Origin: Tetrastigma voinierianum | Lineage: Eukaryota; Streptophyta; Magnoliopsida; Vitales; Vitaceae | Direction: 5' to 3' | DNA: 64,000 nt | Assembly (NCBI GenBank): GCA_016808115.1 | Contig: JAEQBH010002849.1 | Span: forward strand, 124,001-188,000 | In this document: one piece after another, positions 1-13,558 of the stretch | Position numbering within the stretch: the stretch's first letter is position 1 | Layout of the letters: each line of letters opens with the position of its first letter | The notes under the pieces: generated by a model | Seen by the model: only the letters and a program-made list of their open reading frames with translations | What the model was told of the DNA's origin: nothing | Database searches by the model: none | Made by a program: the position numbers and the translations under genes

Positions 1-200
1 TAATACTTATCAGTTTTTTAATTTTCTACATTTATATAACTATTTTAATTAAATGAAAAAATATGTATCATTTTTAAATATAGAACTACTTTTTATTTTT
101 AAACCAGCGTTCATGTTATCCAAAAAAAATTAGAAAACAGTTGTAAAATAAAACATAATTCTTTCCTTCAAAAGGCATATAAACTTTATTAAAAAGATCT

Positions 201-202
<2 letters not shown>

Positions 203-258
<56 letters not shown>
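203..258. repeat. (TA)n microsatellite
   Basis: An uninterrupted run of TA dinucleotides of about 56 bp. The tyrosine-isoleucine open frames across it are artefacts of the repeat. Confidence 0.95.
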
Positions 259-261
<3 letters not shown>

Positions 262-325
262 ACATCAAAAGAAAATAAAAAATATATATATTTAAAGATA
301 ATAACTAATATTATATTAATAAATA

Positions 326-400
326 TGTCCTTAAGATTTGACTCAAGTAATAAACAAATGGAATCAATCGGATCCAATTCTTATAAGAAAAGAGTATAAC
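326..400 (+). mobile_element. SINE-like repeat, copy 1 (short, degenerate)
   Basis: The segment starts with TGTCCTTAAGATTTGACTCA and ends with TTCTTATAAGAAAAGAGTAT followed by a T run. Both ends match the copies near 9011, 14519 and 34411. The head resembles an RNA polymerase III A box of a tRNA-derived SINE. The family assignment rests on shared head and tail sequence only. Confidence 0.45.
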
Positions 401-2304
401 TTTTTTTTTGATAATGGAAAATGAAATTTGATTGATTTGGAACGGGGAGACCTTTACACTAAACATATAAATCAAACTACTAAAAATATTAATGGTTTAA
501 GGTCTAAAATACTTAAGATTTCATATCTAATAAAGCATACTGATAAACATAAATTTGATATGACTTCTCTATCGTCTGAATCGCTCATACAAAAACTAAC
601 GAACAAACACATACCGCAACAAGTCAACAATAAAAACATAAGAAAATAAAAATAAAATAAAATAAAAACTCAGATTATGTAGAAAATACTATTTTGTTAA
701 GAAAAAAGCTTAGATCTGAGTAGACGAAACAGTGATAAGAGTGATTTCAAGCCAACAAGTGTAAAAAAACCACCCCTCTTCTAATGGAGATGAAAAAAAA
801 AAAGAACGAAAAAGTTGGGGTTTCCAAAGGAGAAGAGGGGGCGACGGGAAAAATATGTAATAAAGTACAACTTAATATACAAAAGTGAATACAAGAAAAA
901 AAAATTATATTAATAAATATAAAATTAACATTGATATGTTTTCTCTATTTAACCATAAAAAAAATAATTTACTTAATTTTATTTCATTAGAAGACAATTT
1001 ATAAATTACAAGAATATCTATCATAGTCGTGACTAGTATTTAAAGAGGGAACATTTTTACATTAGACAAAATTAATTGAACAATTTCTCTTTTAGTAGGA
1101 TGTAAATGCATTTTATGATATTTTATTCCTTGGCACATAAAACAAGTGTCAAGGAATTAGTTCAACCTTCACACTTGGTACACATATCATATTTAATGAT
1201 GCTTTTTAAGTTGACCCTTTTAGAAGCATCATGGTAGGAAATAGATAGAAAATTAATATAAATAAAAATAATTTATTTTATTTTAGTATCATATTAAATA
1301 ATCATAAAAACTAATTAATTTTTAAATATAAAAAACTACATACTTTTTTGTAGATAAATAAAAAAATACATATTTATTATAAAAAAAAATTACGATTTTT
1401 ACTAAAAGGCGAAAGGAAAGGCAAGAGAACAAGAATCAAATTTGTTGGTTGTTTCCATTGTTGTTGGCCTCCGGGGCAACCTTCTCCATGTTGCCATCGT
1501 CCAGGTTACTTTTTAATTTATTTATTTTTTTACATCTATTTACTTTACATTACAATGTTACAATATTATGTTCTCTCATAAACTCACGGCGTAGTGCCCG
1601 GCATGCATTGTCCGTGGCAAAACATCTTTTTTTTTTTAAGAAAATAATAAACTTGTTTTTAAATCTTTATTTTTATTTTACACATTTACTTGAATTTATC
1701 ATAGTTTTTCTTTTTCCTCTATATTTGCCTCTCGATTCCATTAAAGCCCATGTCAAAACACGGCCTTAGAAAATTTTCAACATAATTTCCTCTCTCCATC
1801 AAACAGAGGCCCAAGCCTGAACCCAAAATCTGAGAGCAGTTCAGCGCTCTCTTTTTCTTCGTTTTCCCTCTATAAATAACATTTTTCTCTCGCATTAATC
1901 TCTGTTTAGAGGACTCATAATATGTTTGCATCTAGAATTGTGGTTCCGATCTTGTATGTTTTATCTAATGCTCTCTAGATTCTCGAAGCAAAGTTACCAT
2001 TTCTAGCTTCTTCTTTTATTTTCTCCAGATCTCTCAAATTTAAGGGGTCGATGATTTTAAATTTTGTTTGGTTGATGGGATAACAATAAGGAAAGTGGCG
2101 GAAAATGGATTGCTAAATTTGGTGTTCCATTTATGGCTTGATGTGGTCCAATTGATAAGAGACTTTCTATAGTGAAAACCTAGGATATGGAAACTAGTGT
2201 TCCGATTTGGTGTTCCATTCCGCTAATGGTATAAATCCTCATAGTTCATTGAATAGCACACATAGTTGTTGGCCAATTGTCATGATTACTTATAACATTT
2301 CACC

Positions 2305-3510
2305 ATGGTTGTGTTTGAAGAGAAAATTTATAATGTTATGCTTGTTAATATCATATCCCGACAACTTAGCAATGACATAGATATCTATTTAGCACAATTG
2401 ATCAAGGATCTCGATACTTTGTGGAAAGAAGGAGTAAAAGCTTATGATGCATATAAAAAAAAAGTATTTACATTAAGAGATGTTTTATTATAGACAATAA
2501 ATGATTTTCCTGTATATAGAAACTTGTCTGGTTGTATAGTCAAAGGATATAATGCTTGTACAATTTGTGGGGAGGAGACTTATTCACATATGTTAAAGCA
2601 TGGAAAAAATAACTCGTTTATAGGCCATAGACATTTTCTTCCATTTAATCTTTATTTTCAAAAACAAGACATTTAATGGTAAGCATGAGTTTCGATTGCC
2701 TCCACAACCATTGAGTGAAGAGGAAATACTATTGCAAATGAATACTATTTGTAATTCGTGGGGAAAAAAAGAGGGTAAGACATGATAAATCCAATATGAC
2801 TTCCATGAATTGTTGGAAGAAGAAGTCCATATTCTTTGAACTTATATGTAATGCATATTGAGAAAAATGTTTGTGAAAACACCATTGGTACATTACTCAA
2901 AAACGAAAGATGGACTTAATTCCTGTTTAGACCTTAAGGATATGGGCATAAGGTATGAATTGGCACCAAGCTTTGAACCAAATCAAACTTACCTCCCATC
3001 TGCATGTTATATGTTATCTATAATGGAGAAGAAAATATTTTGTCAAACTTTAGCTGACTTAAAGGTTTCTGAAGGGTATTGCTCAAGCTTTAGGAATCTT
3101 GTATTGATGGAAGATCGAGTTGAAGCTTTATGGCCTAAAATCCCATGATTACCACACATTAATGCAACATTTGTTACCAGTTTTATTACGATCGCTTTTG
3201 CCAAAGCATGTGCGGCATACTATTGCTAGATTGAGCTTCTTTTTCAATTCTCTATATAAGAAGATGGTTGATGTGTCTACATTGGATAAGTTGAAAAGTG
3301 AGCTAGTTGTGACACTATTCTTGCTTGAAAAGTACTTCTCACCTTCCTTCTTCGATATCATGTTTCATTTGACAGTTCATCTTGTTAAAGAGATAAGGTT
3401 TTGCGAATCGGTTTATTTTAGATGAATGTACTCATTTGAAAGGTTCATGAAAGTTTTAAAAGGGTATGTGTGAAACCGTAACCGTGTTGAAGGTTGCATT
3501 GTTGAAGTTT
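2305..3510 (+). pseudogene. Tnp2-like CACTA transposase remnant
   Basis: Fragments in changing frames match the plant tnp2 transposase family (Transposase_21) in order. First comes a stretch containing NDIDIYLAQLIKDL and LWKEGVKAYDAY, then a stop at 2491-2493. After it, in the same frame, follow a FPVYRNLSG-like block and a zinc-binding-like block with ICGEETYSHMLKHGK. Next is a piece containing HIEKNVCENTIGTLL in another frame. A C-terminal DUF4218-like part follows (about 2940-3425), with PSACYMLSIMEKKIFCQ, then LPKHVRHTIARLSFFFNSLY, and a remnant of the YSFERFMK block. The transposase would excise and insert the element by acting at its terminal and subterminal repeats. Stops and frameshifts mean that no full product can be made. 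Confidence 0.8.
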
Positions 3511-4228
3511 TAAAAGTTATTGTTTATGTTGTTACATGAAAAAATTGTTGTAATTGTAAAGAAGTTGATATTTATTATTATTGAAGAGAATGTTGTTGCA
3601 ATAAAATGTTGTTTTTATTAAGAGATGGTAAGGAACTTCTTTTACTTAAGGCTAATTATATAAAATGAGAGCAAATTTTAGAAATATTGTTAATTTTCAC
3701 TTTCTTCATTTTATCTATTGTAATATATGCAGGTAAAAGATTTAAAGGTCAAAAGTAAACCTACAACCACCGGATATAGTTTTATCTTGATGAGTAATTA
3801 TTTTGACTTATATGAAAATTATATATAACAAATTATACAAAATATATTTTGACCCTTCAAATAAATGTAAAAAATAAACAAATGATTTTTCACACTTATT
3901 GACACTTTTATAAGTGTCCTCATAAATATATAAAAAATGACATTTTTTAAAGTATCAATATAGGTATATCGACAATGACACTTTAAAAAGTGTCATTGAT
4001 AGTGGACAATAAACGTGACAATTTTTAAAAATTAATGACACTTAATGAATGTCATGTTTTAAAAATATGACAATAAACAAGGTCAAAATTAGTTAAAGAT
4101 GACACTTTTAAAAGTGTCATGGTTACTCTTACTCATTTCTTGTGGGATATAACACATTTAGAAAGTGTCATATTAAACATTTCTTAACATCTAAAAAGTG
4201 TAATTATTGCCAATTTTCTTATAATGTG
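2305..4228 (+). mobile_element. CACTA (En/Spm) DNA transposon, degenerate, 3' part
   Basis: This block joins two signals on the same strand. One is the remains of a Tnp2-type transposase (2305-3510). The other is a 3' subterminal region (about 3860-4228) with palindromes such as GACACTTTTAAAAGTGTC repeated every 60-100 bp. It ends in TTTTCTTATAATGTG at 4214-4228, which read in reverse (CACATTATAAGAAAA) resembles the usual CACTA terminus CACTACAAGAAA. The matching 5' terminus was not found, so the left border is unknown. Three-base target duplications are expected for this class but cannot be shown with one end. The element is dead: its transposase is interrupted by stops and frame changes. 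Confidence 0.7.
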
Positions 4229-5243
4229 TCATAATCTTTTTTTTTTTTTTTTTATGGCTCACATTTGATAAAATTGGAAGATACACATGTCATATATATA
4301 ACTTAATTTTTTTTTAAATTTCAATTATTTTATTTTTTTTAATGAAAGATTGTTAGGAAAAATAATTAAATTAATATGAAATTTGATTAAGAACAAAATA
4401 GATAAAATCTTTTTGACTTAAGCTAACATTTTAAGATTCTGATCATAAGTAGAATTGTCATCAACGAGACTCGAATAAGGGTTAATTAGGAAAAATAATT
4501 ACTTTAATATGAAATTTGATTAGAACCAAAGTAGATAAAATCTTTTGACAATGGCATTTGAATTCTGATAGTAAATTATGCATCATTAAGACTTCGAATG
4601 CGGAATTGTTAGGAAAAATAATTAATTTAATATGAAATTTGATTAAGAACAAAATAGATAAAATCTTTTTTTGACAACTAAACATTTTATTTACAATGTA
4701 GTAAAAGCTATCATGGTGAGGCTGAATCACAGGACCCTCCCGCTTTATATTGTGCCTTTTTTTTTTAATAAAATCTATTTTTAAAAACATAAAAAATGGT
4801 AAAAACATTTCAAGTTTGCATATAACCTTATATTTTATAAAATATTATATTTTAATTTTAAAAGCTATTTTTCAAACAACTTCCCGAAACACTTCACAAA
4901 AAAAAGTTTAATGTGTTATATGGGTGATAAGATGGTTATATACTTTACTCTTTGTAATTAAATAATGAAAATAAATGTCCATAAAATAATAAAATCATAT
5001 TCTAATTGATGATAATTTCCTCTTCTCATTTATAAAGTTGGGGGTAGGCTTAAATCAATCAGCATGTACAAGGATTTAACAATAGTATAATAGGTTAAAA
5101 AGGACAAATTCAAAAGTTAATTTGTAAAATTAACTTTTCTTTAAAATTCAATAAGGTGTACCAAAGGACATAGTTTTGGACAAAAATACCCCATGTATTT
5201 AGTTAGTGTGGGGATGAGATGAGATGTCTATCAGAGATTGAGG
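4229..5243. other. AT-rich intergenic region
   Basis: Apart from the three-unit repeat this stretch holds only AT-rich sequence with long T runs. A weak open frame on the minus strand (4482-4808) lies across the tandem repeat and has no recognisable domain, so I do not call it a gene. Confidence 0.5.
4348..4672. repeat. Tandem repeat, about 130-bp period, 2.5 units
   Basis: The string TTAGGAAAAATAATTA, followed by TTAATATGAAATTTGATTA and then GATAAAATCTTTT, occurs three times (starting near 4352, 4485 and 4609). The spacers also correspond (TTCTGAT...CATCA...GACT-CGAAT). The third unit is cut short. It begins about 120 bp beyond the CACTA 3' end. No coding potential. Confidence 0.8.
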
Positions 5244-5574
5244 GTATGTTTAGTTTATGTTTTTTAAAATAGTTTTATATTCTAAAAAACAAAGAAAATA
5301 AGAAAAATTGGTAAAACACTTTTGATTCTCAGTTTTTTGTTATAAAAAACACATAGAACATTGGGCATATTTGGTTTTGGTTTGAAAGCAGAGAATATTA
5401 TTCAGGTATTTGCGAGAAAGCGTTTTTGATATACGAGATTTAATATTTTACATGTTAACGTATTTTTAAGTAATAAAAAATAAGCGAGAATCAAACGTAT
5501 TCTTCTAATTTTCCTTGTTATTCTTGTTTTTGAGAACATAAAACAATTTTAAAAAATATAAACCAAACATATTC
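5244..5574. mobile_element. MITE-like element with ~45-bp terminal inverted repeats
   Basis: The left end reads TATGTTTAGTTTATGTTTTT and continues TAAAATAGTTTTATATTCT. The reverse complement of the right end reads ATATGTTTGGTTTATATTTT and continues TTAAAATTGTTTTATGTTCT. That is an inverted repeat of about 45 bp with few mismatches, enclosing roughly 240 bp. There is no coding capacity, as in non-autonomous DNA transposons. I could not find a clean target duplication, so the superfamily is unknown. Similar short segments occur near 59434 and 60640. Confidence 0.65.
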
Positions 5575-6524
5575 TGAATTAAGATAATAAGAACATTTTT
5601 CATAAAACACCAAAATGATGTTTTTTATATTTTCAAAAATTATTCTCAATAACAGTTTTAAAAAATAAGAACCCAACATGCATGTACTTAGTTATTATTA
5701 TTATTTTTAGAATAAGTTAGAAGTTTAGTTATTATGTTTTTTTAGGGCATTTTGTTCAAAATGATATCATTTTCAAGGTTATTTTGCAAAATGTTAGTTT
5801 TGCAAATAACGTTTGGATTTGTCCCTCTTAAACCAAACAATTTTATGAGATTGGATGGACTTGATTTATTTCCCATCCCGTTATAAGTGTTGCTTAGAGG
5901 CGTCAATAAACGTTCTCAAGATCTTTGAATTTGATGCTTTAGTGCGATTATGGTTGGTGTGATGTAAGATGTCATTAGAGCCTTAGAGGGGATGTTTGGT
6001 GTTGGTGGATATCTATATGTTGTGTCATAATAAGTAAATTTAAATATAATACAAATAATAATTGAATTAAAAATATCAAGTGCATACTTAAATAGATCAA
6101 ATATTATATAACTTGTTTAATAATTAGGTCTTATTTGAGTGATGTTTATTCTAACTTAATATAATTAACCCGGTCACTCAACTTATTTAAAATTAAATTT
6201 TACATGAATAAATGTGAATCAACTAATATTCCTTAGTGTAATATGGAAGATAAAATATATAAGGTAAAATCATCGAGTCGTGTTGGAAAACCTTATGATC
6301 CTTTCTCAGTTATATTGGTATGATATTACCGACAAATGTAAAAAACTAATTAAAGTAGCTAAACATAATGTTGAAATACCACAAGATTTAATTTTGGTTC
6401 TTAATTTGAGGAGATTCGACGAAACAAGTATACCAAACAATAAATATTTGAATTATTCATTGTGAACTTAAATATTATAGTGAGTCATGTCTAAGTGACG
6501 ACTTTTTTTTTTTTTTTTTTGAAA
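5575..6524. other. AT-rich intergenic region
   Basis: No gene or clear repeat seen. A 61-codon open frame at 6280-6465 has no recognisable motif and no supporting splice or promoter context. Confidence 0.5.
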
Positions 6525-6784
6525 GAAACAACTATAGATGACTTGAAGTCTCTTATTTTGACTTGAAGTCTCTTATTTTTACTAAACTTGGAATTGAATG
6601 ATCAGTAGGTAAGAAAAGCATTTTATATAAGTGGGTGTATCAAGTTAAGTAAGAGTGGGTGTATCAAGTTAAGTAAGAACGTGTTGACTTTAAGGGATAT
6701 AAGGTTTCAATAGAAGAAAAAAAGGAAATTGAATAAATAGAAGTATTCTTTCAAGCTGTGAAACTAACTACTATTTGATATCTA

Positions 6785-6861
<77 letters not shown>

Positions 6862-7067
6862 TCTCCTCTCTCCTACCTTACACAAACTATAGATGACTTG
6901 AAGTTGAAGTCTCTTATTTTTACTAAACTTGGAAGCTAGTTGAATGATCAGTAGGTAAGAAAAGCATTTTATATAAAGTGGGTGTATCAAGTTGAGTAAG
7001 AACTAAGAACATGTTGACTTTAAGGGATATAAGGTTTCAATTGAAGAAAAAAAGGAAATTGAATACA

Positions 7068-7098
<31 letters not shown>
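6525..7098. repeat. Direct duplication of ~190 bp, each copy followed by (TA)n
   Basis: The segment beginning CTATAGATGACTTGAAGT near 6530 and ending GGAAATTGAATA near 6735 recurs at about 6888-7065. It has the same internal landmarks (GAATGATCAGTAGGTAAGAA, AAGTGGGTGTATCAAGTT, GGGATATAAGGTTTCAAT). A (TA)n run follows each copy, at about 6785-6859 and 7070-7098. The first copy also carries small internal duplications: GACTTGAAGTCTCTTATTTT twice, and GTGGGTGTATCAAGTTAAGT twice. Confidence 0.85.
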
Positions 7099-7103
<5 letters not shown>

Positions 7104-7139
7104 TATTAATTCCCTCTTAACTTTTCAAATCAATAATCT

Positions 7140-7500
7140 CATTTTTTTCTCTTGTAACTTATTTACCTAAAAGCAAGGATGAGTAATTTTTTTTATCATT
7201 CTTAGTCTAAAATCATCTTTCTAAATCATTTTATTTCATTTTCTTATTTAATAAAATGGTTCTTCCATGAAGATTTAGGTTTTATTTTGTTTTTTATGTT
7301 ATTTTCATTTTATCGATATTTGATTTGTCATCATTTTATCGATATTTAGCTTGTCATCATGTTATCCATGTTTGAATATTAAATTGTTATTTTATCGGCG
7401 TGGTATTAAATCGATAGCATTGCGATGTTTTATATGACACATATATCATTTGTATATAATTTATTGTTATATCTTGAATACATTGATTCATTGCAAGTTC
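7140..7500 (+). repeat. Unclassified dispersed repeat, copy 1 (degenerate)
   Basis: It shares TTAATAAAATGGTTCTTCCA, several ATCGAT-containing stretches and a TTGAATACATTGAT-like end with the family found five more times between 54.4 and 62.2 kb. The match is strongest at the AATAAAATGGTT core and weak elsewhere. Confidence 0.45.
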
Positions 7501-8947
<1,447 letters not shown>

Positions 8948-9010
8948 TTTTTCAATATTATGAGTAATTTTTATATATTCAAAAATACTTTTTAAAATCT
9001 TTTCAGTAGT

Positions 9011-9149
9011 TGCCCTAAAGATCTAACTCAAGTGATAAAGGAGTTAGAAGAGGTTACGAGAAGAAGTCCCAGGCTTGAAATATCCTTATTATAAGAACAA
9101 AGTACTATAATATTATATGTCATAATTCATACGTTAAAAAAAGGAACTC
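9011..9149 (+). mobile_element. SINE-like repeat, copy 2
   Basis: Starts TTGCCCTAAAGATCTAACTC and carries an A-box-like CTCAAGTGATAAAGGAG, a B-box-like CCCAGGCTTGAAAT and a tail with TTATTATAAGAACAAAG and an A run before GGAACTC. The same order recurs at 14519-14660. The copia element at 9155 interrupts the sequence that once joined this copy to the one downstream. Confidence 0.6.
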
Positions 9150-9154
9150 ATACC

Positions 9155-9577
9155 TAGTGAAGAGATTGTAATAAATTCCTGGGAACGACCGTTGATACAA
9201 TCAAGTACGATCTATCAGTCAAATAAATTTGTCTATTGGTTGTATTTGTTTGAATGAAGAGACACTCTTAAGAAGAGGTTTCAACTCTTCAAGGAGAGAC
9301 ACATATTTGAATGAAGAGACACCTCTTGAGAAGAGATTTCAACTCTCCAGAACAGACATATATTGGCTATAAATTCTTCAAATCCATATATCGGTTTTCA
9401 ATTTTTTGTTTTGGAATATAATAAGATTGCTACTTATTGAATTCGTCGGTTTGTTGTATCTTGGAGGTAATTTGCCAAAATACCTATCAGCAAACTATTC
9501 ATAGTGGGGGCAAATAAAACCTTAAGGAAAGTATTCCTTACGCCTCAAACCTAGATCTGCTAACTTCTTCTCTTACA
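9155..9577 (+). repeat. 5' LTR of copia element 1
   Basis: It matches 14064-14494 along its whole length. Internally it contains a two-copy repeat of about 50 bp, GAATGAAGAGACAC followed by CTT-AAGAAGAGGTTTCAACT and then GAATGAAGAGACACCTCTTG. TATAAATTCTTCAAATCC near 9370 could serve as its TATA region. Confidence 0.9.
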
Positions 9578-9613
9578 ATCTTAAGTTTTTATTTGATTGA
9601 GGCCGAGAAAACT

Positions 9614-12600
9614 ATGGCTTCTTTAGTCCTGGAGTGAAACTCAATCACTTTGATGAAACAAATTTCACTTGCTGGAAAGGAAAACTATTTTTCCTTTTCA
9701 CTGTTCTGAAGATTGCATATGTTCTAGATCCAAATCTTCCTTCAATTCCTGAACCAAAGGATGATTATGAAGCACTGATGGCATAAAGGAAAAGGAGGCA
9801 AGATGATGAAGTAATGTGTAGAGGACATATTCTGAACATTGTGTTTGATAGGTTGTAGGATCTCTACAATTCAATGAAGTCTCCAAAAGAAATCTGGAAT
9901 GCACTCGAGTACAAATACAAAACTAAGAAGGAGGGTAAGGATAAATTTATGATTCTAAAATATCTAGAGTTCAATATGATTGATACCAAATTTGTTTTGG
10001 ATCAAATTCATGAGTTGCAAGTACTGGTCACGAAACTTCATGAATTGAAAGTTGAAATTTCTGAATCATTTCAAGTAGGGGCTATTATTGCTAAAATACC
10101 CCGAAGTTGGAATGGTTATAGAAATAAACTCCTTCATACAAAAGATGACATAACTTTGGAAGAATTGCATAAACATTTGAGAATGGAAGAAGAGACAAGG
10201 TCTCATGATACAAAGAATAATTCTCATAATTCTTCAAAAGTTAATGTTGTTGAAGCAAGTAAATTTCATAAAAACTTTAAAGTGAAAATGACAAGAAGTT
10301 TAAAAAGAAATATGGAGAAGGCTAGAACAAGTTTACTTGAACTTGCTTCTTTTGTGGAAAGAAAGGCCACATGCAAGTTGACTGGAGATATAAGAAAAAG
10401 AAGGATGAAAGCAGTTTCAACAATCCTAACAAAGTAAATATGGTTGAAAATCAAGTTGAAGAAATATGTGCTATGGTTTCTAAAATGAAAACTGGCATGG
10501 TCATAGAATTGAACATGTTGGCTGCAACTAAATCATCTAATTGGTGAATTGATTCTAGTGCTACCATACATGTTTGCAATGATAAAACATTGTTCTTTTC
10601 ATATACGGAAGAAAGTGATGTCCAATTTGTGCTTATGGAAAAACATCAAGCTATCAAGGTTGATGGAAAAAGGAAACGTTGAACTTCAATTTACTTCTAG
10701 AAAGAAATTACTCTTAAAGAATGTATTTCATGTTCCTAAAATTAGAAAGAATCTTGTATCATTTGATGTGTAAGAATGGTCTAATAGTTGTACTTGAATC
10801 AGAAAATTCTATTTTGACCAAAAGTGAAATCTTTGTTGGAAAAGGATACTCATGTGATGGAATGTTCAAACTCAGTCTTATATTGTTGACTCTTTTGATA
10901 TTTAGCATGCTCGTTTGGCATATTTAAATTTTAGATCCTTGAAATATATGACCAAACATGATTTAATTTCTTGTAAAAATGATAGTCATGAAAATTGTGA
11001 AATGTGTATCCAAGCAAAGATAATTAAGAAATCTTTTCATAAGGTTGAAAGAAATACACAAATATTAGATTTGATACATTATGATATTTGTGAATATAAC
11101 GGTGTTTTGACTTGAGGAGGAAAAAGATACTTCATCAGCTTTACTAACGATAGGTCTAGATTTATAAATGTGTACTTACTAAGAACGAAAGATGAATCAT
11201 TTGAAAAATTTAAACTTTTCAAGGCTGAAGTTGAGAACCAAAAGGAAAGGAAAATTAAAATGGTTTGCAATGATAGATGTGGTGAATATTTTTCAAATGA
11301 GTTTGATTCCTTCTATAAAGAACATGGAATTATTCATCAAAAATCTACTCTTTTTACTCCTCAACAAAATGCTTGGTAGAAAGGAAAAATAGGACCCGTA
11401 TAGATATGATCAATTTTATGTTACTTAATGATAAATTGCCAAATAATCTGTGGGGAGAGGCATTACTTACTGGCTACTGCATGTCATGTTCATAACTGGA
11501 TATTGTCAATGAAAACACATGTATCATCTTATGAAGTAGGGAAAGGTAGGCAACCTAACTTGAAGTACCTAAGGGTGTGGGGCTATTTAGCTTTTCACAG
11601 AGTACATGAACCTAAATCTTCAAAATTTGAACAAAGAGGAATTAAAAGTGTTTTCGTTGGGTATGCAGAAAATTCCAAAACATACAGATTGTTAAATTTA
11701 GATTCTAATGTGATAGTGAAATCAAGAGATGTTGATTTTATTGAAAATAAATTTAGTAATTATTTTACTACTTAATTAGAGTCTATTTACGATTTACCAT
11801 GTGACATAGCTCCTGATTCCCAAACTAACATTAAAAGGAAAGAACCTGGAAAACGATTTGAACATAGGGGAAGTCAACGTGAAAGAAAAGAAAAACATCT
11901 AGTCCCTGATTTTATTTCATCTCAAGCTTTAGGTTTCTTGGTTAAAGGAGATAGAAATTGTGTAATAAATAAGATACCCTTTTTTGTTTAATATGGAAGA
12001 AGATTCAAAAAGATTTAGTGACGGCATGTCATCTAAAAATGCTTCCTTTTGAAGAGAGACTGTAAATGATGAAATTGACTCAATTATATCAAACCAAACA
12101 TGGATATTGGTTGATCTACCTACAGGATCGAAACCTATAAAGAACAAGTGGGTATTTAAAAGAAAGTACAATACGGATGAGTCTATATAAACATTCAAGG
12201 CTAGGTTAGTGATTAAAGGTTTCAAACAGAAACATGGTATATAATATTTTGATACGTATGGTCCTTTTGCTAGATTAACATCCATAAGGGTACTAATGGT
12301 TATTGCATCGATACATAATTTGAATGTGCATCAAATGGATATTAAAACTACTTTTCTTAATGGTGATCTTGATGAAGAAGCTAATTATATGGAACAACTC
12401 GAGGGTTTTGTTTTATCTGAAAATAAAAATAAAGTTTGCAACTTTGTGATTTAAAACAAGCACCAAAATAATGGCATGATAAATTTGATTTTGTGATTTT
12501 ATCACATGGTTTCATACATAATAATGTTGATAAATGTATTGATTCTAAATTTACCGAAAACTTTGGTGTGATTATATGTTTATATTTTTATGACTTACTA

Positions 12601-13558
12601 ATCTTTGGGACAAACATGCAAGGAGTAAGTGATACCAAGAAGTATCTAACTCAGTTTAAGATGAAAGATCTTTGTGAGGTAGATATCATCTTAAGTATCA
12701 AAATTAAGAAACATAGTAGGGGCCACTCGTTATGTCAATCTCATTATATTGAGAACCTGCTTCTTAAATTTAATCATTTGAAATTTAAAGAGGTGAATAC
12801 TCCATATGATTCAAGCATTAAGTTGAAAGAAAATTATGGGAGAACAATTGCACAACTTGAATATGCAAGTGCAATTGGAAGCTTAATGTATGCAATGCAT
12901 TTGTACAAAGCCAGATATTGCATATGCAGTATGTAAAATGTCTAGATACACAAGTAACCCTAGTGTTGAACATTGGAAAGCAATTAGAAGAATGTTTGAT
13001 TTTTTCAAAAGAACCATTAATTTGAGTTTATTTTACAATGAATTTCTAGCAGTATTGGAAAGGTACTCTGACGCTAGCTAGATAACCGATGTGAATGATA
13101 ACATATCTACATCTGGATGAATATTCACAATGGGTGGGGGAGCTGTATCTTAGGCATCCTAGAAATAGACTTGTATAACTCACTCAATAATGGGTTTGAG
13201 GTTATAACACTAGTTGCAGTAGGAAAAGAAGTTGTACTGAGAAACTTATTGTTTGATATAAAGTTGTGGCCACAACCAATGCCATCTATTTATTTGTACT
13301 GTAATAGTGAAGCTACTCTGTCTACATCTTATAATAAAATTTACAATGGAAAATCTAGACATATTAGCTTAAGATATGAATATGTTAGACAATTAATAAC
13401 ATATGGTGTTATTAGTCTACTTTATGTTAGGACAAATAAGAACCTAGTGAATCCATACGACAAGGTCCTAAAGGAGGACTTAGTCAAAGATACTTCTAGT
13501 GGAATGGGACTGAAACCTTCTTTTGAAAATAATGACAATAATAGTAACCCAACTTTAT
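9614..13558 (+). pseudogene. copia gag-pol polyprotein relic (element 1)
   Basis: The reading order is gag (UBN2-like, about 9640-10340), zinc knuckle, protease, GAG-pre-integrase, integrase, reverse transcriptase and RNase H (to about 13550). The zinc knuckle reads CFFCGKKGHMQVDW in a shifted frame; its last Cys is replaced by Trp. The protease site reads IDSSATIHVC where DSG is expected. Integrase landmarks are YDICEYNG and CNDRCGEYFS. The reverse transcriptase still shows NVHQMDIKTTFLNGDLDEE, but the YVDD box is altered to FYDLL. RNase H remnants include IAYAVCKMSRYTSNPS. Many stops and frameshifts separate the parts, so no polyprotein can be made. Confidence 0.85.

Larger units (their letters stand above)
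1..2290. other. AT-rich intergenic region without a recognisable gene
   Basis: I see no convincing coding region here. The stretch is strongly AT-rich with poly-A and poly-T runs. It holds a (TA)n array and a SINE-like copy (both listed separately). Around 1445-1510 is a short GC-richer patch that reads like an isolated exon ending in a possible GT donor. At 1869-1880 is a TATA-like CTCTATAAATAA in a pyrimidine-rich context. These could be the 5' transcript region of the CACTA element that follows, but nothing proves it. Confidence 0.5.

Noticed and set aside
4482..4808. 108-codon open frame on the minus strand
   Set aside because: It lies over the three-unit tandem repeat and repeats its own residues accordingly; no domain.
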